Shown here piece after piece: positions 1-11,483 of a DNA stretch of 64,000 bases (its first letter is position 1; the number at the start of each line of letters is the position of its first letter). The stretch spans positions 57,955-121,954 of the forward strand of contig JAYKXP010000136.1 in assembly GCA_037176845.1 (NCBI GenBank), in the 5' to 3' direction. The DNA is from Paramarasmius palmivorus. Lineage: Eukaryota > Basidiomycota > Agaricomycetes > Agaricales > Marasmiaceae. A program made the position numbers and the translations under genes. The notes under the pieces were generated by a model. That model made no database searches. It was given only the letters and a program-made list of their open reading frames with translations, and was not told the DNA's origin.

Positions 1-840
1 AAACCTGGATCACCGAAGCCTTGAGTTGCCAATTTGGGGTGTTGCTGTTCGCTGCGCGCGAGTAGAGATCGAATGACCGATACGAGAGTAGAAGTAGGAT
101 CCATGACGATCCCCGTAGGTGCTGGCAAGAGCATGTTCGGTAGAGGCAGGGAAGTGCGGTAGCTTGACTGCCTTCCTGTCCTGTACCGCGGCGATCGTTG
201 TAATTCACCTAGCTTATGGGGCTTAGGTAGGATGGATCCTGTTTCGTATTGGGGATCTAGAGGGCGTAGTTAGTAAATACGCATAATCAAAATATGGAGA
301 TGCGTTGCCTACCTTCGAAACCAAACGTCAAGATCACGTTCACCTCTAATGGGCTCGCGTGCAGATGTTCCGATTCTATCCTTAGCTCAGAAGCACCATG
401 AATGTTTCCAGAACAGGCACATGCGCTAGCCCGTGAACCAGGATTTTGGGATGCTGAGAAGTCGGGAGGTTGTCATGACTTGATGGGGGAGTACCAAGCA
501 CGAGGGGTGCGTATTGGTATTTGACGTCACCCTAGCTTCAAGCGTTGGGTACTTCAGGTGCCGAAGTACGCTGAAGTCTATGGGACGTGCGATATAGAGC
601 GGTAATAGGGCACATTCTGTTTTCGGGGATATCTGGGCTTTAGGGAGTTGGTGGTTGCGTTGGCGCTCTACCACGAGCAATTGAACCAACTGCTGGGAAG
701 GTTCAAGATTTATCCTCGATTTCTGCCGCTATAAGTCATGTAATAAAAGACGGTAAGTAGGTTGACAAGTGGGGAATAGAACAAAGAATGCACCTCTGGT
801 CTTCGAGGCTAGCTTCTGCACGCACCTTCAAGTATAATCC
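1..840. repeat. Outer palindrome segment, no intact gene
   Basis: This stretch reads inverted against about 53,830-54,620. For example, the run around 60-90, with its GCGCGCG tract followed by a GTAGAGATCGAATGA-type sequence, recurs on the other strand near 54,490-54,520. No open frame here is convincing. By position it lies distal to a degenerate family-Q copy that the Plavaka element at 841-8298 has separated from it. The match is still present at base 1, so the inverted repeat continues beyond the window. Confidence 0.5.
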
Positions 841-858
841 ATCAGGAAAATCCCAAAT
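841..858 (+). repeat. Left terminal inverted repeat of Plavaka element
   Basis: ATCAGGAAAATCCCAAAT matches the complement of 8281-8298 at about 16 of 18 positions. It is followed by subterminal TTCGGCT motifs at about 955 and 1007. Confidence 0.65.
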
Positions 859-1241
859 CCCTAATAGTGACGGATGTCAACGGATTTGTCTGGGTTCGTG
901 CAAATCTCTCTGAAAGTGAGCAAAACTGCTCAAACCCATCAAATTTGATCATTTGTTCGGCTAGTCCGAATTCAATATCCCATCTGCAGGTTACATCAAA
1001 TTTGTTCGGCTTAGCACGTATCCGGATTAATTTCCCCAGAATATATCAGACTATTCAGCTCTTTTTCATCACTTCTAGGATAGTGAACGATGCTAAATTC
1101 CAAATTATTGTATTGCGCACTACTTAAAGAGATATTAGAAACTAATATAATCTATTTTATTTACAGCCATTGTGTTTGTCATCACGGTAGTATCGTCTTG
1201 TTGTTCCCTAACAACGTTCATCAATACAGATCAATTGAGAG

Positions 1242-4200
1242 CTATTGAACCACATACCACACGAGCCGATATAGTCCATGCATTAGCCGATGGTAGTTCA
1301 TGGCATTGTGCTCCTTGGCTCTAGTAAACCAGCTGAGAGTGGTGTTGTAGGTCCGGTTGTAGATGTTTCCTTCGAAGTCCAAGCGTTCCAACTCGCCTGA
1401 TTGCCAGTCTCGAAGGACCGCAAAGATCTGGCAATGGAATAAGCTACTCGGGAACGTGATAGAGACCAACTCAAAGACTCACCGCCGTTGCTGCAAGAGC
1501 AACGAGGCCCGGGGGTAACTCTAGTTCGTTGGGCGTGTTCGCGATGCTTGAAACAAAAAGGTCCGAGGCGTGACGGGCATCAAACTTCTTACAGAGAGCT
1601 CGCATGCATGCAATCATGGGCGAGCTTGCGAACGGTTTTCCTTCATCAATTTGCCTTCTCTGAGAAGCCTACACAAACATCAGTTGATAACCCAAACAAC
1701 ACGAGTTTAAATATGCTTACCGGGGAACTTTCGGGATCCCAATCTCCAGGGTATGTGTAGTTGTCATCTTGCAACAGCACTCGTACCCGTGCCTTACATA
1801 TATCCTTCTGTCCACTGAGATCGTATCCGACGATACGGTTGTCCGCAATCTCCTTTGCGTCTCCGCGGGTTGTTGAAAAGTGTTCCGCTACCTGTAAGTA
1901 ACATTTAGTGAAAGTGTAAAGCTAAAAAACTGAAAGCTCACTGGTTTTGCCATGGCATCAGTAAAGTCATGATCAGGATACTTGATACGTTCCTTGATGT
2001 GCTTGAAACCAAGCTGGGGGTACATCTGTACAAGGGATCTGGTGGAAGTGAGGATGACCTTGCGCATCGTGCGGCTCAGCTCCGTGGGATCAGGGAATGC
2101 ATGGCGGTAGATAAGGTCGATACTGGTGGACTTGATAGCATGCTGTATGACCCGCTGCACCTCAGTAGACTGATCGGTAAGCCGCATCGTGCTTCGCCCT
2201 TTAGGGTGTGGGACTAACTGAGCACAGACGGGCCATTCCTTAGCCTCAGGTTCAATATTTGGCTTTACCTTAGCTTGAACCTTCTGAGCTTGAACCTTCT
2301 GAGTTTGATGTTGGGCCTGTCCCGTAGTGCTCCTTTGAACCATAGGTGCCTGAGAACATTGTTAGAGGAGGTTTGCAACTGCAACCAGCACTTACTTCGT
2401 TATCGAAATTTTGCTGGCAAACGGTCTTCTTAGACGTTGTCAGGGGTCCTGCTTGTGTTGGTGGCTGTACAGTCTGACGGCTCACCAGACGTGGCTGCTG
2501 GGGTTGTTTATTTCTTACACCCTGTGGATAAAAGATTTCAGTAAGTGATAGATAGAATCAAAATTGGGTTACCTGACGCCTAGAGGTATCGCGAGGATGC
2601 TGGTCGTGCACCACAGTATCTCGAGCCTGGCATCACACAAAAGGGCAGGTGGTCATACCCCGGATATGACCTACCTTACCTGGAATGACCTCCCGTTATC
2701 CGGTATACCTGGCTATCAGGGTGATCATGGAGGTGGGTTGCTTTATTACTCGTAATGACACCCAGTTAACTGTCATAAACCCATTAATTGAGTATAGCAC
2801 GTTACCTGATTGTCATAACCGGTTAGAGTGTATTATGCCAGGTAATTGTAGGTGAGCATGGGTTATCAAGGTCACTCCTAGTTATTAATGATATTACTGG
2901 TTACTGGAGTCATAACTACCATAACTCATCTTAACTAGTTATGAGGGGACAATAGCGGCATATAAAAAAGATCTTTCTATCTGAGCCCTCTTTCCCGACC
3001 CTTCCTCTTACTCTTATCTTACTATTTTCGTAGCTGACTAGATTACTGACTTGCCTCGGGTTTACTCTGACATGCGTACAAGCTCTACGGACACCTATAA
3101 TCTAATCTGCGTACAGCTAATCTAAGGTACAAATCTAACAGAGAATAAATATGTAAATAAATGTCATTGCAGTGGATTGAACTCCTGACCTCAACGGCTT
3201 ACTAACGTAGACCAAAAGTCCGGCGCACTAACCACTGGGCCAAAGCGTCATTTATATTTCTACAAACTCAATACAATATATACCCTCGCCTCCTCAATAT
3301 CCCAAGATGTATCCTTGAGCCTCCAACGATCGTAGTTGTGTTCTTCCACTACTGTAGGTCATTCAACTGGCATTATTTGTGCTTTTACAGCTACTCCGGC
3401 AGCAAAGAAATAATGTCAGGTAACTGGCTATAACAGATTAGGGAAAGTTATCACCAGGTTATAACTTTACGGTAACCTGTCATAGCGAGTTATGGAAAGT
3501 TATTGCCATGTTATGGCTTTCTGGTAACAGGTGATTATAAGATATTGGAAGGCATGATCTTCATTACTGGCTATGACCAGTTTAACTAAGGTCCTATCTA
3601 GGATATGACTTACCATAATTAGCAATGACAGGTTTCACCAGGTATATCCACCTGTAACAGGTGATCTCCACTTGACATTTTGTGTGATGGGATAGCATGA
3701 GAAGGGCAAGAGAATGAAGATGAGGTCACGTACCTTCTGTTGCGTTTGAGTCCCAGCCGACAACTCTCTGAGGTCAAGCCGGCGTCCCTTTGGTGGATTT
3801 TCCTCATCTTCTGTGTTAGTGATACGTTGAAAGTCCTCTTCATCAGTTGTAGGTGGATGCATATTATACCCAGATGTGTGGCTCGAACCCGAACGTACGG
3901 AGCTAGATCGACAATGATGAGATATGGGTGGCAGCGAGACGTCATGGTCATAGTCAAGTGAGGTGTCGTGTGGTGGAACGTCTTCAACATCTTCGTCGTC
4001 GTCAAAAAGATGTTGAGCTTGACGAGAGCGGCGAGTATCTGGTGCCTGCATAGAGATCAGTGGCTACCCTGATAAGACAACACGCGACTTACTTCAGAGG
4101 CCAATGTAGCCTCTATGTCCACCGACGCTACAGAGTGAAGGTCGTCATTATCTGACTCGTCTTGACCGCCTTCATCATCAACATGATGGTAATCGCATTG

Positions 4201-4627
4201 ACGTTGGCTATGTTCGGATCCAGAGTCTGAAAAACTAGCCTTGGAGTCATCGTCTCTGGCACCGTCCGCCTGTTGAGCATTACTTGATGGTTGCCGACGG
4301 TCTGCAGGAATGAGTTAAGATATCTCATATGACTCGGAAATTTTTTAAAAAAATGAATCGTACCAGTAACTGGCTCACGGGAGGCAGCTGTATTGACCCT
4401 TTGTCGTTTTGAAGGCATGACACCAGCCCATCCTAACCATAGTCAGCCTGACCGATATCAAAAAGGCATAAAAGTAACGACTTACGCTCTTCAGCATGCC
4501 TCTTTGAGTTTCGAGCTCCAGAAGCTTGAACCTGTTGCTGTAGTAACTGTTCTTGCTCTTGTTCTCGTTGCTTGTTCCACGCTCTGGTCACCGCTGCCTT
4601 TTGCGAACGGCTGAGTGGCTGTGACAT
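1242..4627 (-). CDS. DUF6532 domain protein carried by the Plavaka element
   Basis: This is a spliced minus-strand gene. Exons that keep frame are about 4627-4486, 4432-4369, 4308-4093, 4045-3734, 2627-2574, 2522-2396, 2349-1942, 1891-1721, 1659-1483 and 1427-1242. I chose the methionine of MSQPLSRSQKAAVTRAW as the start because it opens the first spliced frame. The N-terminal half is charged and low-complexity, with runs of Asp/Glu and a Gln-rich helix. The C-terminal half carries the DUF6532 pattern: WPVCAQLVPHPKGRSTMRLT, then DQSTEVQRVIQHAIKS, then LVALAATA joined to IFAVLRDWQSGELERLDFEG, then NYHRLMHGLY near the end. The function of DUF6532 is not known. The gene is divergent from the transposase and lies inside the same terminal repeats, so an accessory role like TnpA of plant CACTA elements is possible but unproven. 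One intron holds a 1.06-kb nested insertion. Confidence 0.75.
2630..3690. mobile_element. Nested inverted-repeat insertion inside a DUF6532 intron
   Basis: The segment is bounded by CATCACACAAAA at 2630 and its inverse TTTTGTGTGATG near 3679-3690. It makes one intron about 1.1 kb long, whereas the other introns of the gene are about 45-60 bases. The interior is full of short TAACTGG/CCAGTTA and ACCTGTTAC/GTAACAGG motifs in both orientations, typical of subterminal repeat clusters. A tRNA-like stretch lies within it. No coding capacity is seen. The splice sites that flank it are intact. Confidence 0.5.
3161..3250 (-). other. tRNA-like module (SINE-head-like)
   Basis: Read on the minus strand, TGGCCCAGTGGTTAG matches an A box and GAGTTCAATCC matches a B box at tRNA-like spacing. 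The acceptor ends pair only partly, and the variable region is long. It is more likely a tRNA-derived repeat than a working tRNA gene. Confidence 0.45.
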
Positions 4628-4826
4628 CAGGGAAGCATGAAATGAATGGAATAAAATGAATGAATAAAGAGCCAATTGTGAGGCAAATGAATGTGAGGGT
4701 AGCGCCTGTGAATGTGGTAGGAAAAGAAAAAAATTTGAGTGTGACTGACTGTGACTGGATTCCGCAACGTTCCGTAGCTTTCTACAGCTTTCTACGTCAC
4801 TGCTCTTGCTGCCCTAGTACTCCTGC
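4628..4826. promoter_or_regulatory. Shared divergent promoter region of the Plavaka genes
   Basis: Only 199 bases separate the start codons of the minus-strand DUF6532 gene and the plus-strand transposase, so both promoters must lie here or overlap the first exons. I see no clear TATA box. Repeats of CGTTCCGTAGC/CTTTCTACAGC type occur just before the transposase start. Confidence 0.4.
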
Positions 4827-7800
4827 ATGTCGTTCCAGTGCTCAGCGTGCAAAACAAAGTCATTGTCTTATCAAGGATACAAGACTCACCTTCGTCTCAG
4901 TCAGAACCCTGAATGCCGCAAGCTCTTCCAACATCTTTTCTCCTATATTCCCTCCGACTCTGGTTCTGACACAGATAACGAGGGTGATGAAGACGACGAC
5001 GACGATAGTGACTTTGAAGGCATTCCGCAGGTGCCATTTGAAGGCGATTACTTCGGCGCAAATTATTTACCTGAGCATTTTGGACAGGGATTGGACAGGG
5101 ATGATGAGTCGGATGTTGCAGTTGAGAGGGATGGCGAGCTAGCGGACGACGAAGATGTAGAAGCCATGGAACGCATAGCCCTTGACCAGGTTCCTGAACC
5201 TCCGCGGAATGCCCCATCATCAAGACCCTATTACACTCCAGAGGACGAGGAAAGTGTTGTAGAGCCCTCACCACCGACAACACGGCAGGTTATCGAGGAG
5301 AGGCTCCGCAAAGACATTGTTGTGGAGAGCTTTCCGTCAGTGCTTGCAGGAGCTCCTATACATCAACATCGTCAGACGAATGATTCCAATTACACCAATC
5401 GCATCTCAGACTCGGAGAGGAACCCGTACGCACCTTTTACATCGAAGCTTGAGTGGGAGGTTGCAAGATGGGCCAAACTACGTGGACCGGGATCGACAGC
5501 GATTACAGAGCTGTTGCAGATTGAAGGGGTAAGTGCCAGCTGTCGACTGTTCAATTAAGTACTCACAAACGTCACCATCTGATTAGTTCTGTAATCACCT
5601 CGGCCTGACATTCTCGACATCCAATGAGCTGAACAGGCTCATTCACTCGCTTCCAAGCCGCCCACGTTTCCACCGAGAAGAGGTTACAATTGCCGGCGAA
5701 ACGTTCGAGTTCTTTTATAGAGACATCCGGGAATGCATCAGAGCATTATGGGGTGGTCCCGACTTTGCTCCATATCTCGTTTTCGCTCCGGAACGTCATT
5801 ACAGAGATCAAGCAAGGAGTATACGATTATATCATGATATGCATACTGGTGACTGGTGGTGGGAGACTCAGGTATGTGTCGATGTTTCTGATGCTTTGTA
5901 TACGATCCCTTACCTCAGGTTCCCTTCACAGGAGGAATTCGAGAAGAGCCATCCCGGGGCAACTGTAGTGCCCATCATCATTTCCTCCGACAAAACTCAA
6001 GTTACACTCTTCCGTAACAAGGCTGCATATCCTGTATATATGACTATTGGAAATCTACCCAAGTTCATTCGACGAAAGCCATCCCGATTCGCTCAGATCC
6101 TCATCGCTTATCTTCCCACCACAAAACTCACCCACATCAAAGTGAAGGCCAGCCGCCGCCGAGTCCTTGCCAATCTTTTCCACACATGCATGTCATTTGT
6201 TCTAGATCCCCTTGTTCCCGCAGGGGAAGAGGGCATGAATCTCGTTAGCGGTGATGGTGCCGTTCGTCGGGGTTTCCCCGTTTACGCACTCTTCGTTGGT
6301 GACTACCCTGAGCAGTTGCTTGTAACGTCGCTCAAGAACGGACAATGTCCCATTGGCGATGTAGAGAAGGATGAACTCGGCGATCTCGAGGTCCCGTGCA
6401 TACCTCGGGATATCGTTGGTATACGGGAAGCCTTGGGCACCATTGATAGTGGCTACAAAGAGTTCTATAGAGCTTGTTCTGCAGTCAGCATCAAGCCGAG
6501 AACATCTTTTGGCGACATTTCCCTCACACCAATATCTACTTATCCATAGCACCGGATATTCTGCATCAACTCCTTCAGGGGGTGATCAAGCATGTTTTCT
6601 CGTGGTTGAAGCAGAGCTTCGGCCATGAGGAAATCGATGCACGTTGCCGCCGACTTCCCCCAAATCACAGTATCCGAATCTTTGCCAACGGCATCACCCA
6701 TCTTTCTCGCATCACGGGCACTGAACATGCCCAACTTTGTCAATTCATCCTCGGCATCATCATCGACATGCGCCTTCCTAACGGACTTTCCTCTGTCCGC
6801 CTGATTCGCTGTGTCCGGGCAGTTCTCGATTTTCTCTATCTTGCTCAATATCCGGTCCATTCCAGTGAGACACTCGATAGTCTCGAGGACGCTCTCTGCC
6901 GGTTTCACGAGAATAAACAAATCTTCGTTGATTTAGGCATCCGCGAGCATTTTAACATCCCAAAGCTTCACTTTTGCCGACATTACCGAACGCTGATTGA
7001 GCGGTTTGGAACCACGGACAACTGCAATACCAAATATACGGAGCGCTTGCACATCGACACAACGAAGGACGCGTATGCAGCTACCAATCACAAAGACGAG
7101 TACTGTCAGATGACAGTATGGTTAGAGCGCAAGGAGAAAGTTGTTCATCATGAGCGATACATCCACCGCCGCTTAACTGGATCCATTATCCCTTCGACAT
7201 TCGCCCTCACGACTCTACGTCATCCGCCGATATTGGTTCCTCACCGGGAGCTGCACATGGCAAAGTATCCTTCAGTTAGTGCAGTGCTGTTTCAGAGACT
7301 TGTCTCTGACTATGGCGCAAAGGATTTTGAATACACACTCGGAGAATATGTTGCCCAGGCCCAGGCACCGCACCAACACTTCTCTGCAGCAGCGCTTCGC
7401 ATGGCAACACATCGAATCTTACAATTTGTCCCGTTTTGGAAGGTAGCAGTGTACCATCGCATCAAGTTTACGGAGAACGATCCGTACAGCATCACGAAAG
7501 GCCCTGAATACATAGTTGACGCTGTTCATGCAGAACCAAATCGGAAGGACAAGTATGGTCAGGTGGTACCTGGTAGATTTGATACCGTCCTTGTGAACAC
7601 CCAAGGAGAAGCTAGCCCGGGTGTCAGAGGTAATTGATACATTTGCGCTTTGTGTATGCTTAATGCTAATTTCCAAATCTGCAGGATATCGAGTGGGCCA
7701 GGTTCGCTGTGTGTTTACGCTACCGAAGGCAGCCCTAAAGGAGTGGTTTCCGACGCCAGAAGTCCAACCAGCCAAGTACTTGGCATATGTAGAGTGGTTC

Positions 7801-8049
7801 ACCCCGTTCAAACGAGGGCCCGAAGCCAATCATCTCATGTACAAGGTTTCCCATGCATTCCGTCCCGGTGAAAACGCAAGGCTTGCTAGTGTCGTCCCTG
7901 TTGATTTGATTCGCCGGAGTGTTCATCTCTTTCCCAGATTTGGATCACATGCACCCCAGGACTGGAAATCTAGTAACGTTCTTGAGCTTTGCGACACCTT
8001 TTATTTGAATGACTTTCTTGACCGCTCTACGTATGCTACTGTATACTAA
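4827..8049 (+). CDS. Plavaka-type transposase, one frameshift
   Basis: Exons are 4827-5528, 5587-5871, 5932-7629 and 7685-8049, about 1,016 residues in total. The start MSFQCSACK opens a zinc-finger-like Cys5-Cys8-His21-Cys30 pattern, followed by a long acidic linker. The core matches the Plavaka family: WEVARWAKLRGPGSTAITEL, then FAPYLVFAPERHYRDQARS, IISSDKTQVTLFRNKAAYPV, IGNLPKFIRRKPSRFAQIL, FVGDYPEQLLVTSLKNGQCP, and NIYLSIAPDILHQLLQG. The aspartates in SSDKT and in the SGDGAVRR/VGDYPEQ region are candidates for the catalytic acids; this is inference. A single missing base near 6497 shifts frame between SAVSIKP and ENIFWRHFPHTN, so this copy is either inactive or mis-sequenced. The rest is open to the natural stop after STYATVY. 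Confidence 0.85.
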
Positions 8050-8280
8050 GATGTTGTGTATATTACACTCGTTGTCCTAATACAAAATCCCAGCTGGCAA
8101 TGACACAACCAAAAGCCTGTGATTTAGTTCCCAAGAATCCTTGCTGATTTGAGAAATTTTGTAGGGGTATAGGGATGCGTATGCAAATCCATCCGAATCA
8201 TCACTAATTCAGCAAACTTGCACAAAATATTCGGAGTTATCACCATTAGCCGAAATTGGACAAACTTCTCCGAATTCGCG

Positions 8281-8298
8281 TTTTGGAATTTTCCTGAT
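8281..8298 (-). repeat. Right terminal inverted repeat of Plavaka element
   Basis: TTTTGGAATTTTCCTGAT is the inverse of the left end. CCGAA-type subterminal motifs lie just inside, at about 8192, 8231, 8251 and 8271. Confidence 0.65.
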
Positions 8299-8409
8299 GT
8301 CTGCAGGGGCACAGTGATAGGTTGAAGCTACAAGTGCGCGCAGCTTGCAAGGTTGTTGACTGAAGATGGTGGTTTCGAGAAGGCTGCTACGAGGCCAAGT
8401 ACTAGGCAT

Positions 8410-9835
8410 TGTCGAGGCTATGAGAATGGGAAGATGAACTGACTCGGAAGCGTCGAAAGCGCACCTTTTCGCAGTTGTCTGCCTAGCGAAGTCCCCACTC
8501 TGAGCACAAAAAGAAGCTGGTAGTCGGAGGCATAAGGTATAGTTTGCCTGTGAGATAGGCTAAGTGTGCTGCAAAGGATATAGAAAAAGTATATGTACCT
8601 GCTACATCGGAGAGTGTTTATATGGCCGAATCAGAGTCCTCAGAGTAGGAAGCGTTGGTAGAAAAAGGTAGACGTCATGGTGGTCGAGGTGCAAAGAGGT
8701 GCAAGCGCGTTCGTCGCCGGTGCTTGCCTTTCCTCAAAACGACCACCTCGTTCAACGCGTTCATTTTTGCTGGCCTATTTAAAAGTGCGTTCAAATGTTT
8801 TTTGCGTATTGTTCTTGGATCTAATATGCCGTTCAGTAATTCAGCAAAATCAAATCCAAGACACCATCATCGGTTTGGTATGTTCGCTAGTCTTACTGTT
8901 TTCACCGTTGCTCATAGCTCTTCCAAGGCGACTAGAAGTCCAAACCGCCGTCTAGACCTCTCTCAAGCCCAAAAATGCTATCTAAACCTCAGAAGATCCA
9001 TCATTTTCCATGGATAATCCCTTTCACGTTCTCAAACGCGCTCCTCGACCCCATTCCCATGCACTCCAAGCCTAAATCGCTACAATCCCTTCCACAATAC
9101 TTCAATCAACTCAAATAGGCCGTAGCTTCCCTCCTTCCGCGATATGGATCATATAAATGCCGTTTATTCCATGTACTCGCATTGCAACGCGTCCGGTCGC
9201 CTGTACTATAGCCCGCATCCTGGTCTTCGTGCTACATTTTTCCTGTCTCCACTTTCCCGGACTCTGCAGGATGAAGGTCTTCAACAGACTCTCAACCTCC
9301 TTCCTCATGAATTCTTCCCGCTACCGCACCCATGAACTCCCCAATAGTAGGCTACGCCCACGTAGGCTGTCATTGAAGGGAAATGGGGGAGGTGGTATTG
9401 GGTGCGCTTGGTCGGGCAACGAGGAGAAAGCGGTGGTTAATGGGTCATGGAGCAAGCCTGGCCAGGTACTCTTCCCTTTTCCTGCTCTCAACTGATATTG
9501 ATGTTGCCTTGTGTACAGCAGTCGTCAACCTAGTCACCCAGAACGTCTGGCGACAGGATGACTACCCACCGTTCTTGAAGACACTCGCCACCTTCCAGGT
9601 ATCGCATGGACCCCGGAATTGGGGATTGTCTTTTTCGCGACTGTTTTGAATAGGAGCATGTATACGGGTGGACAGTCATGGTGATACCCCATATCTATAC
9701 TTTCATGCTATCCCATTCAACGATCCTATGTATGTACACATGATACCTCTTCGTCGTTGACCTCCGAACTATAGTGGCGCTACCTAATAACACTGTTGGA
9801 TTCGGTATATAAGTTCAAGTCAACGGCAATGCTTT
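8410..9835 (+). pseudogene. Unrecognised family P copy 1 (degenerate)
   Basis: I do not recognise this family. The segment reads inverted against about 51,610-53,640. Conserved pieces include SSKRPPRSTRS near 8,740, IQQNQIQDTII near 8,850, TAVVNLVTQNVWRQDD near 9,520-9,560, LKTLATFQVSHGPRNWGL near 9,575-9,630 and TPYLYFHAIPFND near 9,685-9,725. GT-AG-like junctions are kept, but the coding pieces fall in different frames with stops, so I treat it as a decayed spliced gene. It converges on family-Q copy 1; the CACTA MITE sits between their 3' ends. Confidence 0.45.
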
Positions 9836-9915
9836 GACTATGCTCCCAATATCTTGCAAAGCATGTAGCTGGTAGTAATGTCGTGTTTATTCAAGTTGCT
9901 TTGTGGATGTCTATA

Positions 9916-10435
9916 CACTACGGAGGTGTGGTTTTTATGGCATGATTAAATGCACAGAAGAATAATGAGCAAAAATTAAATGTCGGCCTCCTAAGAATAG
10001 TACTAAAACACCACCCAAACAATAGATTGCCCTGTCATTGTGCAGCACGCAAATGTTAAATGAAAAGTCTAGCTTTTGAGAGATTTTTGACAGTATTTTA
10101 CCTGCTCCAAAACGCCGACACAATTTTCAATTTTGCTTGAGCTTTGGCAGCATTTTGGCAGCATTTTAGCGTGGGAAAATGCGAAAATGCTGCGAAAATG
10201 CTGCTACAACTCACATGAAATTCAAAATTGTCTCAGTGTTTTGGAGCAGGTAGAATATTGTCAAAAGTCTCACAAAACCTAAAGTTTTTCATTCAACATT
10301 GCATGCTGCACAATAATAGGGCAAATTATCATTTGGGTAATATTTTGGTACAATTTTTAAGAGGCCAGCATTTACTTTTCACTCATTATTTTTCCGTGGA
10401 ATTTATCGTGCCATAAAAACCATGCCTCCGTAGTG
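9916..10435. mobile_element. CACTA-type fold-back MITE
   Basis: The 520-base element starts CACTACGGAGG and ends CCTCCGTAGTG. Both ends are flanked by ATA, the 3-base target duplication expected for the CACTA/EnSpm superfamily. The two halves are complementary over about 240 bases, with GCAGCATTTT motifs around the middle. The inverted copy of this locus near 51,515-51,535 lacks the element and reads through an empty site, which confirms insertion after the inverted duplication formed. It has no transposase frame, so it depends on an element elsewhere. Confidence 0.88.
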
Positions 10436-10599
10436 ATAAGTAGTAGGGGTCCTTCCTAAAACGGAAAGAGCTCGAGAAAGGTACATCTGTGCCTTGGGGT
10501 GCGAGGTTTCTACTTTTCTCTGCAACAAAATCAGTGTCTTCACAACAACCTGCTGGTATATCTCAATACTCACTGAGCTTTGACCCCTTGCTCCGGAGA

Positions 10600-11447
10600 T
10601 CTATTGCGCTTTAATCTGACCAACTCGACGCCCATCCAAACTAACGACCTTGTCGAATGTTAATACAGCACCCGGATCTCGACTACCAGATGCCCCAAGA
10701 ATTGCCTCTGCATCCACGCCGAGATCTCTACCTCTGCGAGTTGTAGAAACTCATGGGGTAGTAAGTGACCGTCAAGATCCGCGAACGCGAGAATTTTCAC
10801 CGTAGAGAGGGGCGGGGTGTGTTGAGGTGTTTGTAGTTCAGGTTTGAGATGTGTTAGGATCTGGGCTTCCACGCAGAATGAGTAAAAGACGTGAATATGG
10901 AAGAACGGTGTTCACCTTGTTCAAGCCCCATGTCCTGGCTGACAGAATCCACTAAGCATCCATTCTCCGTCAAACGTCAGGTTTGGGTGACAATGAACCC
11001 AGATACAGATTATTAAAGCCTCGGGGTGTAGATTTGGGGCGTTGATATCGGTCGCGTGTGTGAAATTTGTGAAGAGATGATGATGAATTCTTCTGACAGG
11101 AGCAAGTTTGGGGGAGAGGTAGGGAGAAGTAAAGTAAGCAGGAGGCACGGTAGAGCTGGTGCTACGGGAGTGTGCGTGTAGGTCCTGCTGGTTGTGGGTC
11201 TGAGATGGACATAGAAGGGCGTGTTGAACGTTGAACTTCGAGACCAATCCCTAGGTGGAGTTGAGGCTATTTGACTGGGAAATGAGTGCAAGTGTTGAAT
11301 AACTTTGGCTACGTACCTTTTCGTAGTCATACAGCGAGCAAAATCGTTACTTTGACCACCGAAAAGAGGTCGGAGTGTTGAGGTTGGAGGCATGGCGCGT
11401 GGTTGCACTGAAGATGGGTTGAGAGCGCTACCAGTGATGTTGAGCAA
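10600..11447 (-). pseudogene. Unrecognised family Q copy 1 (degenerate)
   Basis: This is a minus-strand copy of a second unrecognised family. Recognisable stretches, in order, are MPPTSTLRPLFGGQSND near 11,390, PNLHPEALIICIWVHCHPNL near 11,030, SGFCQPGHG near 10,930 and ILAFADLDGHLLPHEFLQLA near 10,750. The same order recurs at 45.6-46.3 kb, 50.5-51.3 kb and 59.4-60.1 kb. A GTACGTCTC donor lies upstream of the MPPTS exon. Frames change between pieces and no full-length reading frame survives. It starts head-to-head with a family-P copy at 11,484. Confidence 0.42.
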
Positions 11448-11483
11448 GAGACGTACCTGTCGTTATATAGAGAACTAGTATGT

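Larger units (their letters stand above)
841..8298 (+). mobile_element. Plavaka-type DNA transposon with two genes
   Basis: The element is bounded by short terminal inverted repeats. The left end reads ATCAGGAAAATCCCAAA and the complement of the right end reads ATCAGGAAAATTCCAAA. Subterminal copies of a TTCGGCT/CCGAAT-type motif lie near both ends (about 950-1030 and 8180-8280). Inside are a Plavaka-family transposase on the plus strand and a DUF6532 gene on the minus strand, divergently transcribed from a 200-base gap. A possible target duplication is only AT and remains uncertain. The flanking sequence is contiguous in the inverted copy near 53.75-53.85 kb, which supports a clean insertion into the left palindrome arm. 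The boundaries and two-gene content are what I see; mobility of the whole 7.46 kb as one unit is inference. Confidence 0.75.

Noticed and set aside
3161..3250. Functional tRNA gene
   Set aside because: A and B boxes are good, but acceptor pairing is only partial and the anticodon arm and variable region are not consistent with one isotype.
4660..5142. 160-residue plus-strand frame overlapping the transposase start
   Set aside because: It overlaps the transposase first exon in another frame. The transposase frame carries the zinc-finger-like and Plavaka core motifs.
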